A stretch of DNA of 64,000 nucleotides from Chromobacterium sphagni. GTDB taxonomy: Bacteria > Pseudomonadota > Gammaproteobacteria > Burkholderiales > Chromobacteriaceae. The DNA lies in contig NZ_MKCT01000017.1 in assembly GCF_001855555.1 (NCBI RefSeq), forward strand, positions 434,001-498,000, written 5' to 3'. A model generated the notes under the pieces. It saw nothing but the letters and a program-made list of their open reading frames with translations, made no database searches and was not told where the DNA came from. Each line of letters begins with the position of its first letter. Position 1 is the stretch's first letter. Position numbers and translations under genes: made by a program. This document shows positions 21,389 to 29,251 of the stretch, one piece after another.

Positions 21389-21815
21389 TTTTCACCGTGA
21401 TATCCCAGGCCCATGGCTCGGGCGGCTCGCCGCGGTGGGTGGCGGTAATGCTGCCGTCTGCCTCTGTCTGAACTTTGACCCCTTCGGTCAGTTGGAGCGT
21501 GATTTGCACATCCATCGCGGCTAGGCTGGTCAGCTCGGCTTCAAAGCGGAATCCTTTTTCCAGCCGTTCCGGGTTCTGGATCAGCGGCGGCTCGTTGGCT
21601 TCGATCCAGCCGCGCAGCGGGATGATGAGCTGGTCGAGGTGGCCGGCGTAGTCGGTGATGATCAGTTTGACGGTGTAGCGGTAGCCGAACGACAGCCGGC
21701 CGGGGGCGGCGACGATGCCGCCATCTTCAATGAACATCAGCAGCCGGTCGGGGTTGTCGCGCAGCTCCGGCAGCGCCGCTTCCAGCGCCTGGCGCAGGCT
21801 AGCGGGCTTGTTCAT
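21369..21815 (-). CDS. R: tail completion protein R
   Basis: 148 aa from the ATG at 21815 (MNKPASLRQALEAALPELRD), P2 phage tail completion R family: RLLMFIEDGGIVAA, GYRYTVKLIITDYAGHLDQL, then EPPEPWAWDI. P2 gpR is 155 aa. Located between the lysis genes and S as in P2. Confidence 0.92.
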   Translation of the reverse strand: MNKPASLRQALEAALPELRDNPDRLLMFIEDGGIVAAPGRLSFGYRYTVKLIITDYAGHLDQLIIPLRGWIEANEPPLIQNPERLEKGFRFEAELTSLAAMDVQITLQLTEGVKVQTEADGSITATHRGEPPEPWAWDITVKNEHDAA

Positions 21816-22014
21816 AGCGTTCGAACTCCTGTTGGCACTGCACGCAGCGCGAGCAGCCGGCGACGATGCGTTGGCGGGCGTCGGGTATCGGCTCGGCGCA
21901 ATCCTCGCAATGGCTGAGGCTGGCGCGGTGGGTGATGTTGGCGAGCTGGCGGGCCAGCGCGGCATCGCGCTGGAGTTGTTCCAGCGCCTGGGCGCGGTCG
22001 TAGAAATCGGTCAT
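21799..22014 (-). CDS. TraR/DksA-type zinc-finger protein
   Basis: 71 aa from the ATG at 22014 (MTDFYDRAQALEQLQRDAAL). A C4 zinc finger (HCEDC with two further cysteines in CSRCVQC) and the helical N-terminus place it with the small phage TraR/DksA proteins that bind the secondary channel of RNA polymerase. Many P2-like phages carry one between the lysis genes and R. It overlaps R by 17 bases. It may adjust host transcription late in infection. Confidence 0.85.
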   Translation of the reverse strand: MTDFYDRAQALEQLQRDAALARQLANITHRASLSHCEDCAEPIPDARQRIVAGCSRCVQCQQEFERYEQAR

Positions 22015-22573
22015 GGCGTGTACTGTTGGCAATGGATGATGTGATCGATCTGCGCGGCGCAGGACTCAAGCGCCGCCCGGTGCTGCTGCCAGCTGTCGGC
22101 CAGTTGCTGGTTGCTGGTTGGTGGTTGGCGCCAGCGCCGGCAGCGGACAGGCCGTCACCGCCGGGCAGCGTTGCAGCAGCGGGCGCGGCGCCGGCTGGCG
22201 CGGTGGTGTCGAACAGGCGGGCAAGGTCAGCAGGAATAGCAGCGCTGCCCCAGGCAGCGGCGGCAGGCGTGGCATGGATGGCGGCCTCCAGTTTGGCCGC
22301 GGCGGCGGCGTGTTTACGGGATAGGGCGGCCACCTGTTCGGCCAGCTCGCGGCTGGCGGCGGCCTGCAACTTGATGTCGATAGCCTGGGCCGCCAGCTGC
22401 TCGGCTTGCAGCTGGTTGAGCGTGGCCAAGCGGGCGCTGTCTTGCGTGGCGGTGGCCAGCTCTGCGGCCTGGCGCTGGAGCTGGCCGCGCTGCTGCCACA
22501 GCGTGAAGCCGGCGAGCAGCGCCAGCGCGATCAGCAGAGTGCCGACGTAGCGGCGGGCGAGGGCGGCCATCAT
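21812..22573 (-). CDS. inner-membrane spanin (Rz/LysB-like), C-terminus extended by frameshift
   Basis: Starts at 22573 (ATGATGGCC, overlapping the endolysin stop). Residues 1-30 give one N-terminal membrane anchor (RRYVGTLLIALALLAGFTLW), then a long alanine/glutamine coiled coil. The frame runs on to 21812 (253 aa) through the TraR-like gene, with a composition that looks out of frame after about residue 150. Removing one copy of a 7-bp tandem repeat at 22104-22117 would end the frame at 22066, giving a normal Rz of about 168 residues. The long form is therefore probably a recent frameshift product. Confidence 0.75.
   Translation of the reverse strand: MMAALARRYVGTLLIALALLAGFTLWQQRGQLQRQAAELATATQDSARLATLNQLQAEQLAAQAIDIKLQAAASRELAEQVAALSRKHAAAAAKLEAAIHATPAAAAWGSAAIPADLARLFDTTAPAGAAPAAATLPGGDGLSAAGAGANHQPATSNWPTAGSSTGRRLSPAPRRSITSSIANSTRHDRFLRPRPGAGTTPARCRAGPPARQHHPPRQPQPLRGLRRADTRRPPTHRRRLLALRAVPTGVRTL
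22066..22275 (-). CDS. outer-membrane spanin lipoprotein (Rz1/LysC-like), truncated by frameshift
   Basis: An embedded frame inside Rz: MPRLPPLPGAALLFLLTLPAC with a lipobox (LPAC), then a proline-rich mature part, the usual Rz1 design. As it stands it stops at 22066. In the next frame a typical Rz1 ending is readable (QLADSWQQHRAALESCAAQI ... QQYTP) and stops at 22016, overlapping the TraR-like start. Deleting one 7-bp repeat at 22104 joins the two. The present gene lacks the C-terminal part that contacts Rz. Confidence 0.8.
   Translation of the reverse strand: MPRLPPLPGAALLFLLTLPACSTPPRQPAPRPLLQRCPAVTACPLPALAPTTNQQPATGRQLAAAPGGA
22104..22124. repeat. 7-bp tandem repeat inside the spanin genes
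   Basis: TTGCTGG TTGCTGG TTGGTGG on the plus strand, followed by TTGG. Gain or loss of one unit shifts both overlapping spanin frames. Confidence 0.85.
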
Positions 22574-23370
22574 GCGGCCAGCCTTTCCGCGCGGGCGTAG
22601 GCCGCCGCCAGCTTGCTGTCGTAGAGGTTTTCCTTGTAGGCCGGGCCGTTGTAGAGCTTGGCCACGTCGGCCCAGCGCTTGGCCTGCAGGGCCTTGAGCA
22701 GCGCCGGCTCGGCTTCGATGAAACGGGCGAAGGCTTCCAGCTGGGCGGCCTCGCCCGATTCCATCGCGGCGCGGAATGTTGCGGCGCTGGCGTAGCCCAG
22801 CCGCTGCCAGTGATAGCCCATGATCTGGAATAGCCCCCAGCTGCAAGACTCGATGGCGACAAGGTCGCCGGCCACCGCCGCCAGGCTGGCGAAGCGCACC
22901 CACTCGGCCGCGCCGCCGGCGTAGCCGCCGCGGGCGGGATTGCAGATGGCCGGATAACGGGTGGCCAGCTGTGCCGCATCTTGGTGGGCGACGCCGGCGC
23001 GCTGGTAGGCGACATGCCGTTCCAGCAGGATGACGGGCCGGCCATCGGCCTGAAATCCGCTGCCACGCGACTCCACCGCGTGGATAGCCTTGATGCTGGC
23101 TAGCGCCACGCCCAGGCGGTCGGCGGCGGCCTGCAGGTCGGCTTCGGTCAGCCGGTGCGGGTCGCGTACGCCGCGCAGCGCCGCCAAGGTCTTGCGGCCG
23201 GCGATGCCGTCCACCACCAGCCCGGCGCGGCGCTGCGCCTGGGCGATGGCGGTTTCGGTGGCTTCGCCAAACCAGCCATCTATCGCCAGCGCTGCGCCCT
23301 GGGCGCGGAGCTGGGCTTGCAGGTCTTGCACCGCCTGGCCGTGGTCGCCCTTCTTCAAGATCAGATCCAT
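22570..23370 (-). CDS. endolysin, N-acetylmuramidase with peptidoglycan-binding domain
   Basis: 266 aa from the ATG at 23370. Residues 1-65 are a PG_binding_1 domain (KKGDHGQAVQDLQAQLRAQG, IDGWFGEATETAI). Residues from about 75 form a DUF3380-type muramidase domain: KAIHAVESRGSGF with the catalytic Glu, ILLERHVAY, and SCSWGLFQIMGYHW. It cleaves peptidoglycan after the holin opens the inner membrane; there is no signal peptide. Overlaps the holin and the Rz start by a few bases. Confidence 0.92.
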   Translation of the reverse strand: MDLILKKGDHGQAVQDLQAQLRAQGAALAIDGWFGEATETAIAQAQRRAGLVVDGIAGRKTLAALRGVRDPHRLTEADLQAAADRLGVALASIKAIHAVESRGSGFQADGRPVILLERHVAYQRAGVAHQDAAQLATRYPAICNPARGGYAGGAAEWVRFASLAAVAGDLVAIESCSWGLFQIMGYHWQRLGYASAATFRAAMESGEAAQLEAFARFIEAEPALLKALQAKRWADVAKLYNGPAYKENLYDSKLAAAYARAERLAA

Positions 23371-23672
23371 GTCTCCCTCCTCAGCAGGATGGCCAGCCGC
23401 GATTGGCGCGGGCCGCTGGCGCGGAACAGCTCCACCACGTTGCCGCGCTGGGCCAGCAACGCCAGCAGCCATACGGCGTTGAGAAACAGCTGCGGGCCGT
23501 CGGCCAGCTGCGGCAGGCCGAACAGGCGCAGCACCGCCACCGCGCCGGCGCCGACGATCAGCAGGTAAGCCAACAGGCTGGCAATGGGGCGGTGCTGGCT
23601 GTCGCCGCGCTGGAAGGCCAGCAGGACCAGGGCAAGGGCGACGGCCAGCACGATGTGGGCATGGGCGATCAT
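23361..23672 (-). CDS. phage holin, class with three membrane segments
   Basis: 103 aa (MIAHAHIVLAVALALVLLAF). Three hydrophobic segments are visible: about 5-20, 30-52 and 60-75, followed by a basic C-terminus (RQSRLAILLRRETWI). This matches the putative 3TM holin family found beside muramidase endolysins in P2-like phages of beta-proteobacteria. It releases the endolysin. It overlaps the genes on both sides by a few bases. Confidence 0.8.
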   Translation of the reverse strand: MIAHAHIVLAVALALVLLAFQRGDSQHRPIASLLAYLLIVGAGAVAVLRLFGLPQLADGPQLFLNAVWLLALLAQRGNVVELFRASGPRQSRLAILLRRETWI

Positions 23673-24037
23673 TGGCCGCCCCCTTTCAGCGTGCGCAACG
23701 CCTTGGCCGGGTCGTCGGCCAGGCGGATCAGGTACAACAGCACCTTGACGGCCAGGGCGGCGGCGATCAGCGCGCCGACGCCGGGGCTCGCCTCGATCGG
23801 CATCCATTTGGCCAGCAGGCCGGCGACGGAGGCGGCGGCCAGACAACCGGCGATGAAGCTGGCGATGAAGAACATCGCGCGCTTGGCCAGGCCCAGGCTG
23901 TCGGAACTCAGCACGAACACCGCGGCGCCGGCGAAGGCTCCCAAAACGGTGGCGGCGTCGATGCCGGGGAACAGGGCCAGCCCGGCGACGGCGGCCAGGG
24001 TGGCGGTGGTGGCGGTACTGCTTACGGGTTCGGCCAT
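23669..24037 (-). CDS. second holin-like / antiholin membrane protein
   Basis: 122 aa from the ATG at 24037. Hydrophobic segments cover about residues 12-45, 52-75 and 88-105 (ATLAAVAGLALFPGI, MFFIASFIAGCLAAASVAGL, GALIAAALAVKVLLYLI), with a charged C-terminus. P2-like phages often have two small membrane proteins before the endolysin, one acting as holin and the other as an antiholin or accessory; which is which cannot be told here. Confidence 0.75.
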   Translation of the reverse strand: MAEPVSSTATTATLAAVAGLALFPGIDAATVLGAFAGAAVFVLSSDSLGLAKRAMFFIASFIAGCLAAASVAGLLAKWMPIEASPGVGALIAAALAVKVLLYLIRLADDPAKALRTLKGGGQ

Positions 24038-24042
24038 GTGAT

Positions 24043-24255
24043 TCAGTCCCATAGGTTGATGAGGGTTTGCGCCGGCGCGGGGTCGGCCGGCAAGTCGGGC
24101 AGCTGCACCAGCGTTCCCATGGGCAGCACCGCGCCCAGGTCGGCCAGTCCGGGGTTGGCGCTGAGAATCCGCTCCACTACGCCGCGGGTTGTGCCGTAGG
24201 CGCGCCAGGCGATGGCGTCCACGGTGTCGCCCTGGTCGGCGTGGATGGCGCGCAT
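24043..24255 (-). CDS. X: tail protein X
   Basis: 70 aa (MRAIHADQGDTVDAIAWRAY), Phage_tail_X, a LysM-like small protein with GVVERILSANPGLADLG and PMGTLVQLPDLP. P2 gpX is 67 aa. Located between L and the lysis genes as in P2, overlapping the L stop by one base. Part of the tail tip or baseplate. Confidence 0.93.
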   Translation of the reverse strand: MRAIHADQGDTVDAIAWRAYGTTRGVVERILSANPGLADLGAVLPMGTLVQLPDLPADPAPAQTLINLWD

Positions 24256-24734
24256 CAGATCAGTTCCACCGTGGCGCGGCCCACCGCCAAAATGGCGCGA
24301 ATGGCGGCGCGGGCATCGGCGCGCAGGTCGTCGGCGGTGCTGTCCAGATCGTCGGCGCGCTGGCGGCCGGCGCCGGTGGTGTCAAAGCTGCGGTAGCGCT
24401 CGGCCAGCTCGGCGGCGGTGGTGGCGTAGACCGCGCGGCGCCAGCGCTGCACAAGCACCGACTCGCCGTCGATCTGTTCGGCCGCCACCTCGGCTAGCTG
24501 GCTGGCGCCGGCGGCGGTGCGGATTTGCCGCCAGCCGCTCAGCTCTTGATTGACGCCGGCGACGGCCTCCACCAGCGCATGGCGCAGCCGCGGCGCGGTG
24601 ACGGTGCCGTCCAGCCGCATGGCGGCGCGGGCGTGGGCCGGGTCGATCTCCGGCCAGAAGTAAGCGGCCTTGATCGGCTGGCCATCGTTGGCGATGGGCG
24701 CAGCGGTGGCCGGGGCAGTGCTGTTGATGATCAT
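24255..24734 (-). CDS. L: head completion protein L
   Basis: 159 aa from the ATG at 24734 (MIINSTAPATAAPIANDGQP), Phage_GPL family: YFWPEIDPAHARAAMRLDGT, LVQRWRRAVYATTAAELAER, RATVELI at the end. P2 gpL is 169 aa. It completes filled heads at the connector. A gap of 96 bases separates it from M. Confidence 0.92.
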   Translation of the reverse strand: MIINSTAPATAAPIANDGQPIKAAYFWPEIDPAHARAAMRLDGTVTAPRLRHALVEAVAGVNQELSGWRQIRTAAGASQLAEVAAEQIDGESVLVQRWRRAVYATTAAELAERYRSFDTTGAGRQRADDLDSTADDLRADARAAIRAILAVGRATVELI

Positions 24735-24830
24735 GGTGTGTCCTGGGCTGGGTGACGGTGGAGGGGGCTTCGGCTGTCGGCGCAATGCCTGGCGTCCACC
24801 CCCTGCCGTCAGTCGCGCGGGGTCGCTCGG

Positions 24831-25505
24831 TTATGCCTCGCCGCCATCGGGCGGCGGGACAGTGTTCTTCAGGGTGCGGATGACGCGCTCGATGTCTTTT
24901 TTGACGCCGGCGTTGCCGTCCAGCTGCTGGGCGCGGCGTAGATGTTCCAGCGCCGCGGCCGGGTCGGCGGCCTCGATGGCCAGGCCGCTTTCCTTGTGCA
25001 ACTTGGCGCGCACCTGGTCGGGCATGTCGTGGCCGTCGGTCAGCTCGGCGGTGTAGGTCAGCACCTGGCAATCAAAAGGCTCGCCGCCAACGCGGGCGCG
25101 CTTGGCGGCGTCGGCGATTTCCTCGGCGATGGTGGTGGCGGTGGTGCGATTGAACCGGTCGGGCAGCGGCAGGCCGTGCGCCAGCACGTACTCGGCGATA
25201 TCCAGCGCGCCGCCGTAGTCGCCGGCGTCGATGCGCCACAGCATCACCGTCACCAGCACTTCATCGGGCTGGCCCTTGCCGCCGGACAGCGCGCCCTCCA
25301 CCCACGGCAGGTAGTCGGGCAGGATCTCGCGCTTGACCTCGGCTTTGCGTTCCATCGACTGCACCTGTTTCAGGCGGCGGCGGTCCTCGGCCAGCTTGTG
25401 CAGCATCAGCTCATAGCCGGTGCAGTGTTCCAGCCCGCCGGCGGCCGAAGCCGAAGCCTCGGCCGCCGTCACGCGCAGGAAGTGGGCGCGGGCGGGGCTG
25501 GTCAT
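24831..25505 (-). CDS. M: terminase small subunit/endonuclease M
   Basis: 224 aa, Phage_term_smal family (SPARAHFLRVTAAEASASAA, then LMLHKLAEDRRRLKQVQSME and VMLWRIDAGDYGGALDIAEY). P2 gpM is 247 aa and cuts the cos site to start packaging with gpP. The start overlaps the N stop by 4 bases. The cos site itself is not identified in the window. Confidence 0.92.
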   Translation of the reverse strand: MTSPARAHFLRVTAAEASASAAGGLEHCTGYELMLHKLAEDRRRLKQVQSMERKAEVKREILPDYLPWVEGALSGGKGQPDEVLVTVMLWRIDAGDYGGALDIAEYVLAHGLPLPDRFNRTTATTIAEEIADAAKRARVGGEPFDCQVLTYTAELTDGHDMPDQVRAKLHKESGLAIEAADPAAALEHLRRAQQLDGNAGVKKDIERVIRTLKNTVPPPDGGEA

Positions 25506-26557
25506 TTGGCGGCCTCGTCCTTTGCTTGCGGCGGCGGGGGCGGCAGCTGCTCGATGTTTTCAATCACGCAGCCGGCCTCGTAGCGCTCCACTACGTAGGC
25601 GTCGTTGCTGCTCTCGTAGTTGGCCACCTGATTGAAGTCCGGCTCTTCGCGCAGATGGCGGCGGCGGCTGCCGTTCTGGAAGTAGATCGACAGATTGGCC
25701 AGCGTGGTAATCAGCATGGTGCTGGCGGGGAAGAAGGGCACGGTAACGGCCGGCAGATTGCCGATGCGTTTCTGGCTGATGACGATGTCGGCGGCCAGTT
25801 GCTCGGTCGGTTTTTGGTCTTGATTGACGATGGGGAAATACTTGTCATGCAGCAGGTCGCGGCCCAGGATCACCACCAAGTCGGGGTGGCCTTGCAGGGT
25901 CGGGTCGATCAGGCTGGCCACGGCGTCCATCACCAGCGCGTCGAGGTTGGCGTAGTCGCCGCCATGGCCCACCAGCACCTTGCCGTCTTTCTTGTGGCCG
26001 CTGGCCATGACGCGCGCCTTGGCGTTGTCGCGGTACTGCTGCAGCCAGCCCTTGTTGACGTCCTGCAGCAGCGGGAATTTGTCGCGGTCAGTCTGCGGCG
26101 CAGCGGCGACGCCGTTGAAACCGATCATCATGCGGTCCAAGCCTTGCTGCTTGACGATCAGGTCGCGGATGCGTGTCTGGAAGTCCGGGAACTTGGCCCA
26201 CATGTCGATTTGCGCATACGGGATGGCGGTGTCGAACTCGGTTTGCTCGCAGCGGTAGCGCTGGCTGTTCAGGTCGGTCAGGTTGCGCGGGCGGCGCGGG
26301 TTGGTCGGCGTCACCTTGGTGCGGCCGGCCACGGTGCCCATCAGGCCCAGGCCCAGCTTTTCGCCTTCCTGCTCGTCCACGCCGATGATGTTGATGCGGG
26401 TCAGGAACTCGCTGGTTTCTTGGATGCGGTTTTCCAGCTTCTGCTGGACGGACGGGGCAACCGCGAAATTTTTGGTGACCGCTTGGGTACTGACGTTGTT
26501 CAGCTTGGCGATCTGGTCCAGCAGCTGGTCAAAGGCGTTGCGGGTTGCGTTCTTCAT
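25502..26557 (-). CDS. N: major capsid protein N
   Basis: 351 aa, Phage_cap_P2 family (FDQLLDQIAKLNNVSTQAVT, NRIQETSEFLTRINIIGVDE, GLGLMGTVAGRT). P2 gpN is 357 aa. The N-terminal arm is normally removed by the gpO protease during maturation. It forms the T=7 (or satellite-directed T=4) shell. Confidence 0.95.
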   Translation of the reverse strand: MKNATRNAFDQLLDQIAKLNNVSTQAVTKNFAVAPSVQQKLENRIQETSEFLTRINIIGVDEQEGEKLGLGLMGTVAGRTKVTPTNPRRPRNLTDLNSQRYRCEQTEFDTAIPYAQIDMWAKFPDFQTRIRDLIVKQQGLDRMMIGFNGVAAAPQTDRDKFPLLQDVNKGWLQQYRDNAKARVMASGHKKDGKVLVGHGGDYANLDALVMDAVASLIDPTLQGHPDLVVILGRDLLHDKYFPIVNQDQKPTEQLAADIVISQKRIGNLPAVTVPFFPASTMLITTLANLSIYFQNGSRRRHLREEPDFNQVANYESSNDAYVVERYEAGCVIENIEQLPPPPPQAKDEAAK

Positions 26558-26584
26558 TTTGGCTCCGGTGTAGTGTTGGGGGGC

Positions 26585-27337
26585 TTAGCAGTCGGTGACG
26601 ACTTCGGCGCCGCCGCCGGTGGCGGTGGTGCGCGGCTGGGTGCTGGGCTGTTGGCTGAGTTTCTGCACCAGTGCGGCGTGGTCGGCGCTGAGGGTGGCGA
26701 ACTTGTCCAGCAGGTCGCGTTGAGACGCGGCAACGGTCTCTACCGCCTGGCCGATGTCGGCGAATTGGGCGGCGTCGGTCTTGCCCTTGCCGGCCAGCAG
26801 TTCCTTGACCCTGGCGAACAGGTTGAGGCTGGGCTTGCTCTCTTCTTCCAGCTCCAGCGTGAATTCCATCGCCTCGGTGAACAGGTTTGCCGGCTGCTGC
26901 TTGTAGCGCGCCAGCGGGCTGGCTTTGGCGTTGGCGCAGAATTGCAGCATCTCGCAGCCCAGGCTGGCTGGGTCGTCGGTGACGGCAAGGCCCACCAGAT
27001 ACGCTTCGCCAGAGTCGGCAAAGTTGGGGTTCACTTCGATGGAGCAGTACACCTTCTGCCGGGCCTTATTCATCGCCACCAGTTCGTCGGTGGGATCAAT
27101 CACGGCGAATAGCGCCAGCTTGCCGTCTACTTCTTCGGTGGAGACTTCCAGCACGTCGCCATAGCGCTTGAACGGGCTATCCGTGGTGTAGGCCTTGATG
27201 TGTTCCATGTTGACGCGGGCGCCGTAGGTGGCTGGGTTGTAGTTGGCGGCGATCTGTTCCAGCCAGCTGCGTTCGATGTTGCGGCCGTCGGTGGTGGCGC
27301 CTTCGGTGGCGACGCGGAATTTCTTTGCTCTTGCCAT
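26585..27337 (-). CDS. O: capsid scaffolding protein and protease O
   Basis: 250 aa from the ATG at 27337. GPO family: an N-terminal serine protease with D17, H46 (in VNMEHIKAY) and S99 (in VYCSIEVNP) at the places expected for the P2 catalytic triad, and a C-terminal coiled-coil scaffold domain (residues 150-230, DIGQAVETVAASQRDLLDKF). It guides N assembly and processes the head proteins. First gene of the leftward head operon, driven by PO. Confidence 0.93.
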   Translation of the reverse strand: MARAKKFRVATEGATTDGRNIERSWLEQIAANYNPATYGARVNMEHIKAYTTDSPFKRYGDVLEVSTEEVDGKLALFAVIDPTDELVAMNKARQKVYCSIEVNPNFADSGEAYLVGLAVTDDPASLGCEMLQFCANAKASPLARYKQQPANLFTEAMEFTLELEEESKPSLNLFARVKELLAGKGKTDAAQFADIGQAVETVAASQRDLLDKFATLSADHAALVQKLSQQPSTQPRTTATGGGAEVVTDC

Positions 27338-27374
27338 GTGTCGGGTGTCCTTACGAGGGTGTCGGTGGTGGCGA

Positions 27375-27488
27375 TGCGCCCATAATCCGGCCCTCGCGGG
27401 CGGCCCGCCATCGGTGGCTGTTGTGTGGCGAACCGGCACAACCGGCAGGCGGCGAAAGGCTGGCCGGCGCGCGGCACACTGCCCGGCA
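27375..27488. promoter_or_regulatory. divergent late promoters PO and PP sharing one activator dyad
   Basis: One dyad TTGTG-N11-CACAA at 27421-27441 lies between O and P. Leftward, GATTAT (27387-27382) ends 49 bases from the dyad centre. Rightward, CACACT (27475-27480) ends 49 bases from it. The rightward transcript would begin at about the P start codon. This reproduces the P2 PO/PP arrangement. Confidence 0.85.
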
Positions 27489-29251
27489 TGAACTCAAAAC
27501 TCCCGATTCCCGACGATATGGACCCGCGCCGAGTGGCGCGCGCGCTCTACTGGCAGGGCTGGCGCATTGCGCGCATTGCCGAGCATGTGGGCGTGAAGCC
27601 GGCGACGGTGCATAGCTGGAAACGGCGCGACGCCTGGGACGATTCCGACCCGGCCGACCGCATCGCTTCCACCATCGAAACGCGGATGCAGCAGCTGATC
27701 CTGAAAGAGGACAAAGAGGGAAAGGACTTCAAGGAAATCGATCTGCTCGGCCGCCAGGTGGAGCGGCTGGCGCGGGTGGGCAAGTATCAGCAGACTGGGC
27801 GCGAAACCGATTTGAACCCGAACATCGCCGCGCGCAATGCCGGGCCGAAGAAGCCGCCCGAAAAAAACGCGATCAGCGAGGAGATGCAAGCCCAGCTGGT
27901 GGCGGCGTTCATGGACCGGATGTACGGCTACCAGAAGAACTGGTATCGCGCCGGCCAAACCGAGCGCATCCGCGACATTCTGAAATCCCGCCAGATCGGC
28001 GCCACCTATTACTTTGCGCATGAGGCGCTGATTACCGCGCTGGAGACCGGCCGCAATCAGATTTTCCTATCCGCGTCCAAGGCCCAGGCGTTCCAGTTCC
28101 GCAGCTACATCGTGGACTTCGTCAAAGAGGTGGCCGGCGTTGAGCTGAAGGGCGAGGTAATCAAGCTTGGCAACGGCGCGGAACTCAGCTTCCTGGGGAC
28201 CAACAGCCGCACCGCCCAGGGCCGCCATGGCGATCTGTATGTCGATGAATACTTCTGGATTCCGCGCTTTCTGGAGTTGCGCAAGCTGGCCAGCGCGATG
28301 GCCTCGCAGAAGCAATATCGCCAGACCTACTTCTCCACGCCTTCGGCCATGTCGCACGAGGCATACCGGGTCTGGACCGGCGAGGCGTTCAACAAGGGCC
28401 GGCCCAAGGCCGAACACATCCGGCTCGATGTCTCGCATCAGGCTCTGGCCGGCGGCGGGCGCGGGCCGGATGGCCGCTGGCGCCAGATCGTCACCATCTT
28501 GGATGCGCTGGCCGGCGGCTGCGATCTGTTCGATGTGGACCAACTGCGGCTGGAGTACAGCCCGGAAGAGTTCTTGCAGCTGTTCATGTGCCAGTTCATC
28601 GACGACGGCGCCAGCGTGTTCTCGTTCGCGGCGCTGCAACGCTGCATGGTGGATGCCTGGGACGAGTGGGACGACTACAAGCCGTTCGCCGCGCGGCCAT
28701 TCGGCAACCGTCCGGTCTGGCTGGGCTATGACCCGAGCCATACCGGCGACAGCGCCGCGCTGGTGGTGCTGGCGCCGCCGGCCGCGCCGGGCGGCCCGTT
28801 CCGCGTGCTGGAGCGCTCGCAGTTCAAGGGCATGGACTTTGCCGGCCAGGCGGATTTCATCCGTCAGCAGTGCCAGCGCTTCAACGTCGCGTACATCGGC
28901 ATCGACACAACCGGCCTAGGGACCGGGGTGTTCCAGCTGGTGAAGCAGTTCCGCCCGGACGCGGTGGGGTTCCAGTACAGCCCGGAGGTGAAAACCCGCC
29001 TGGTGCTGAAGGCGCTGGACGTGATCCACAATGGCCGGCTCCAGTTCGACGCCAGCCACAACGACATTGCCGCCAGCTTCCTGGCGATCAAGAAAACCAC
29101 CACCGCCAGCGGCCGCGCCATCACCTTCGCTGCCGGCCGTTCCGAAGAAACCAGCCACGCCGATCTGGCGTGGGCAACCATGCACGCCCTATTCAACGAA
29201 CCGCTGGAGGGGGCCACCGCGGCTAACTCCAGCTTCATGGAGTTCTGCTAA
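27488..29251 (+). CDS. P: terminase large subunit P (ATPase)
   Basis: 587 aa from the ATG at 27488. An N-terminal helix-turn-helix (about 24-45, RIARIAEHVGVKPATVHSWK) precedes the ATPase domain with a deviant Walker A, KSRQIGATYY (166-175), as in P2 gpP, and Walker B DLYVDEYFW. The C-terminal RNase H-like part includes WLGYDPSHTGDSAALVVL and GIDTTGLG. It powers DNA packaging. There is no clear ribosome-binding site, in line with a leaderless message from PP. Ends overlapping the start of Q by one base. Confidence 0.95.
   Translation: MNSKLPIPDDMDPRRVARALYWQGWRIARIAEHVGVKPATVHSWKRRDAWDDSDPADRIASTIETRMQQLILKEDKEGKDFKEIDLLGRQVERLARVGKYQQTGRETDLNPNIAARNAGPKKPPEKNAISEEMQAQLVAAFMDRMYGYQKNWYRAGQTERIRDILKSRQIGATYYFAHEALITALETGRNQIFLSASKAQAFQFRSYIVDFVKEVAGVELKGEVIKLGNGAELSFLGTNSRTAQGRHGDLYVDEYFWIPRFLELRKLASAMASQKQYRQTYFSTPSAMSHEAYRVWTGEAFNKGRPKAEHIRLDVSHQALAGGGRGPDGRWRQIVTILDALAGGCDLFDVDQLRLEYSPEEFLQLFMCQFIDDGASVFSFAALQRCMVDAWDEWDDYKPFAARPFGNRPVWLGYDPSHTGDSAALVVLAPPAAPGGPFRVLERSQFKGMDFAGQADFIRQQCQRFNVAYIGIDTTGLGTGVFQLVKQFRPDAVGFQYSPEVKTRLVLKALDVIHNGRLQFDASHNDIAASFLAIKKTTTASGRAITFAAGRSEETSHADLAWATMHALFNEPLEGATAANSSFMEFC

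Noticed and set aside
25526-27112. A 528-codon open frame antisense to capsid genes N and O
   Set aside because: Same shadow effect; the capsid genes are unmistakable and cover the region.
28067-28741. Leftward open frame inside the terminase gene
   Set aside because: Complement of well-conserved terminase codons; no independent evidence.
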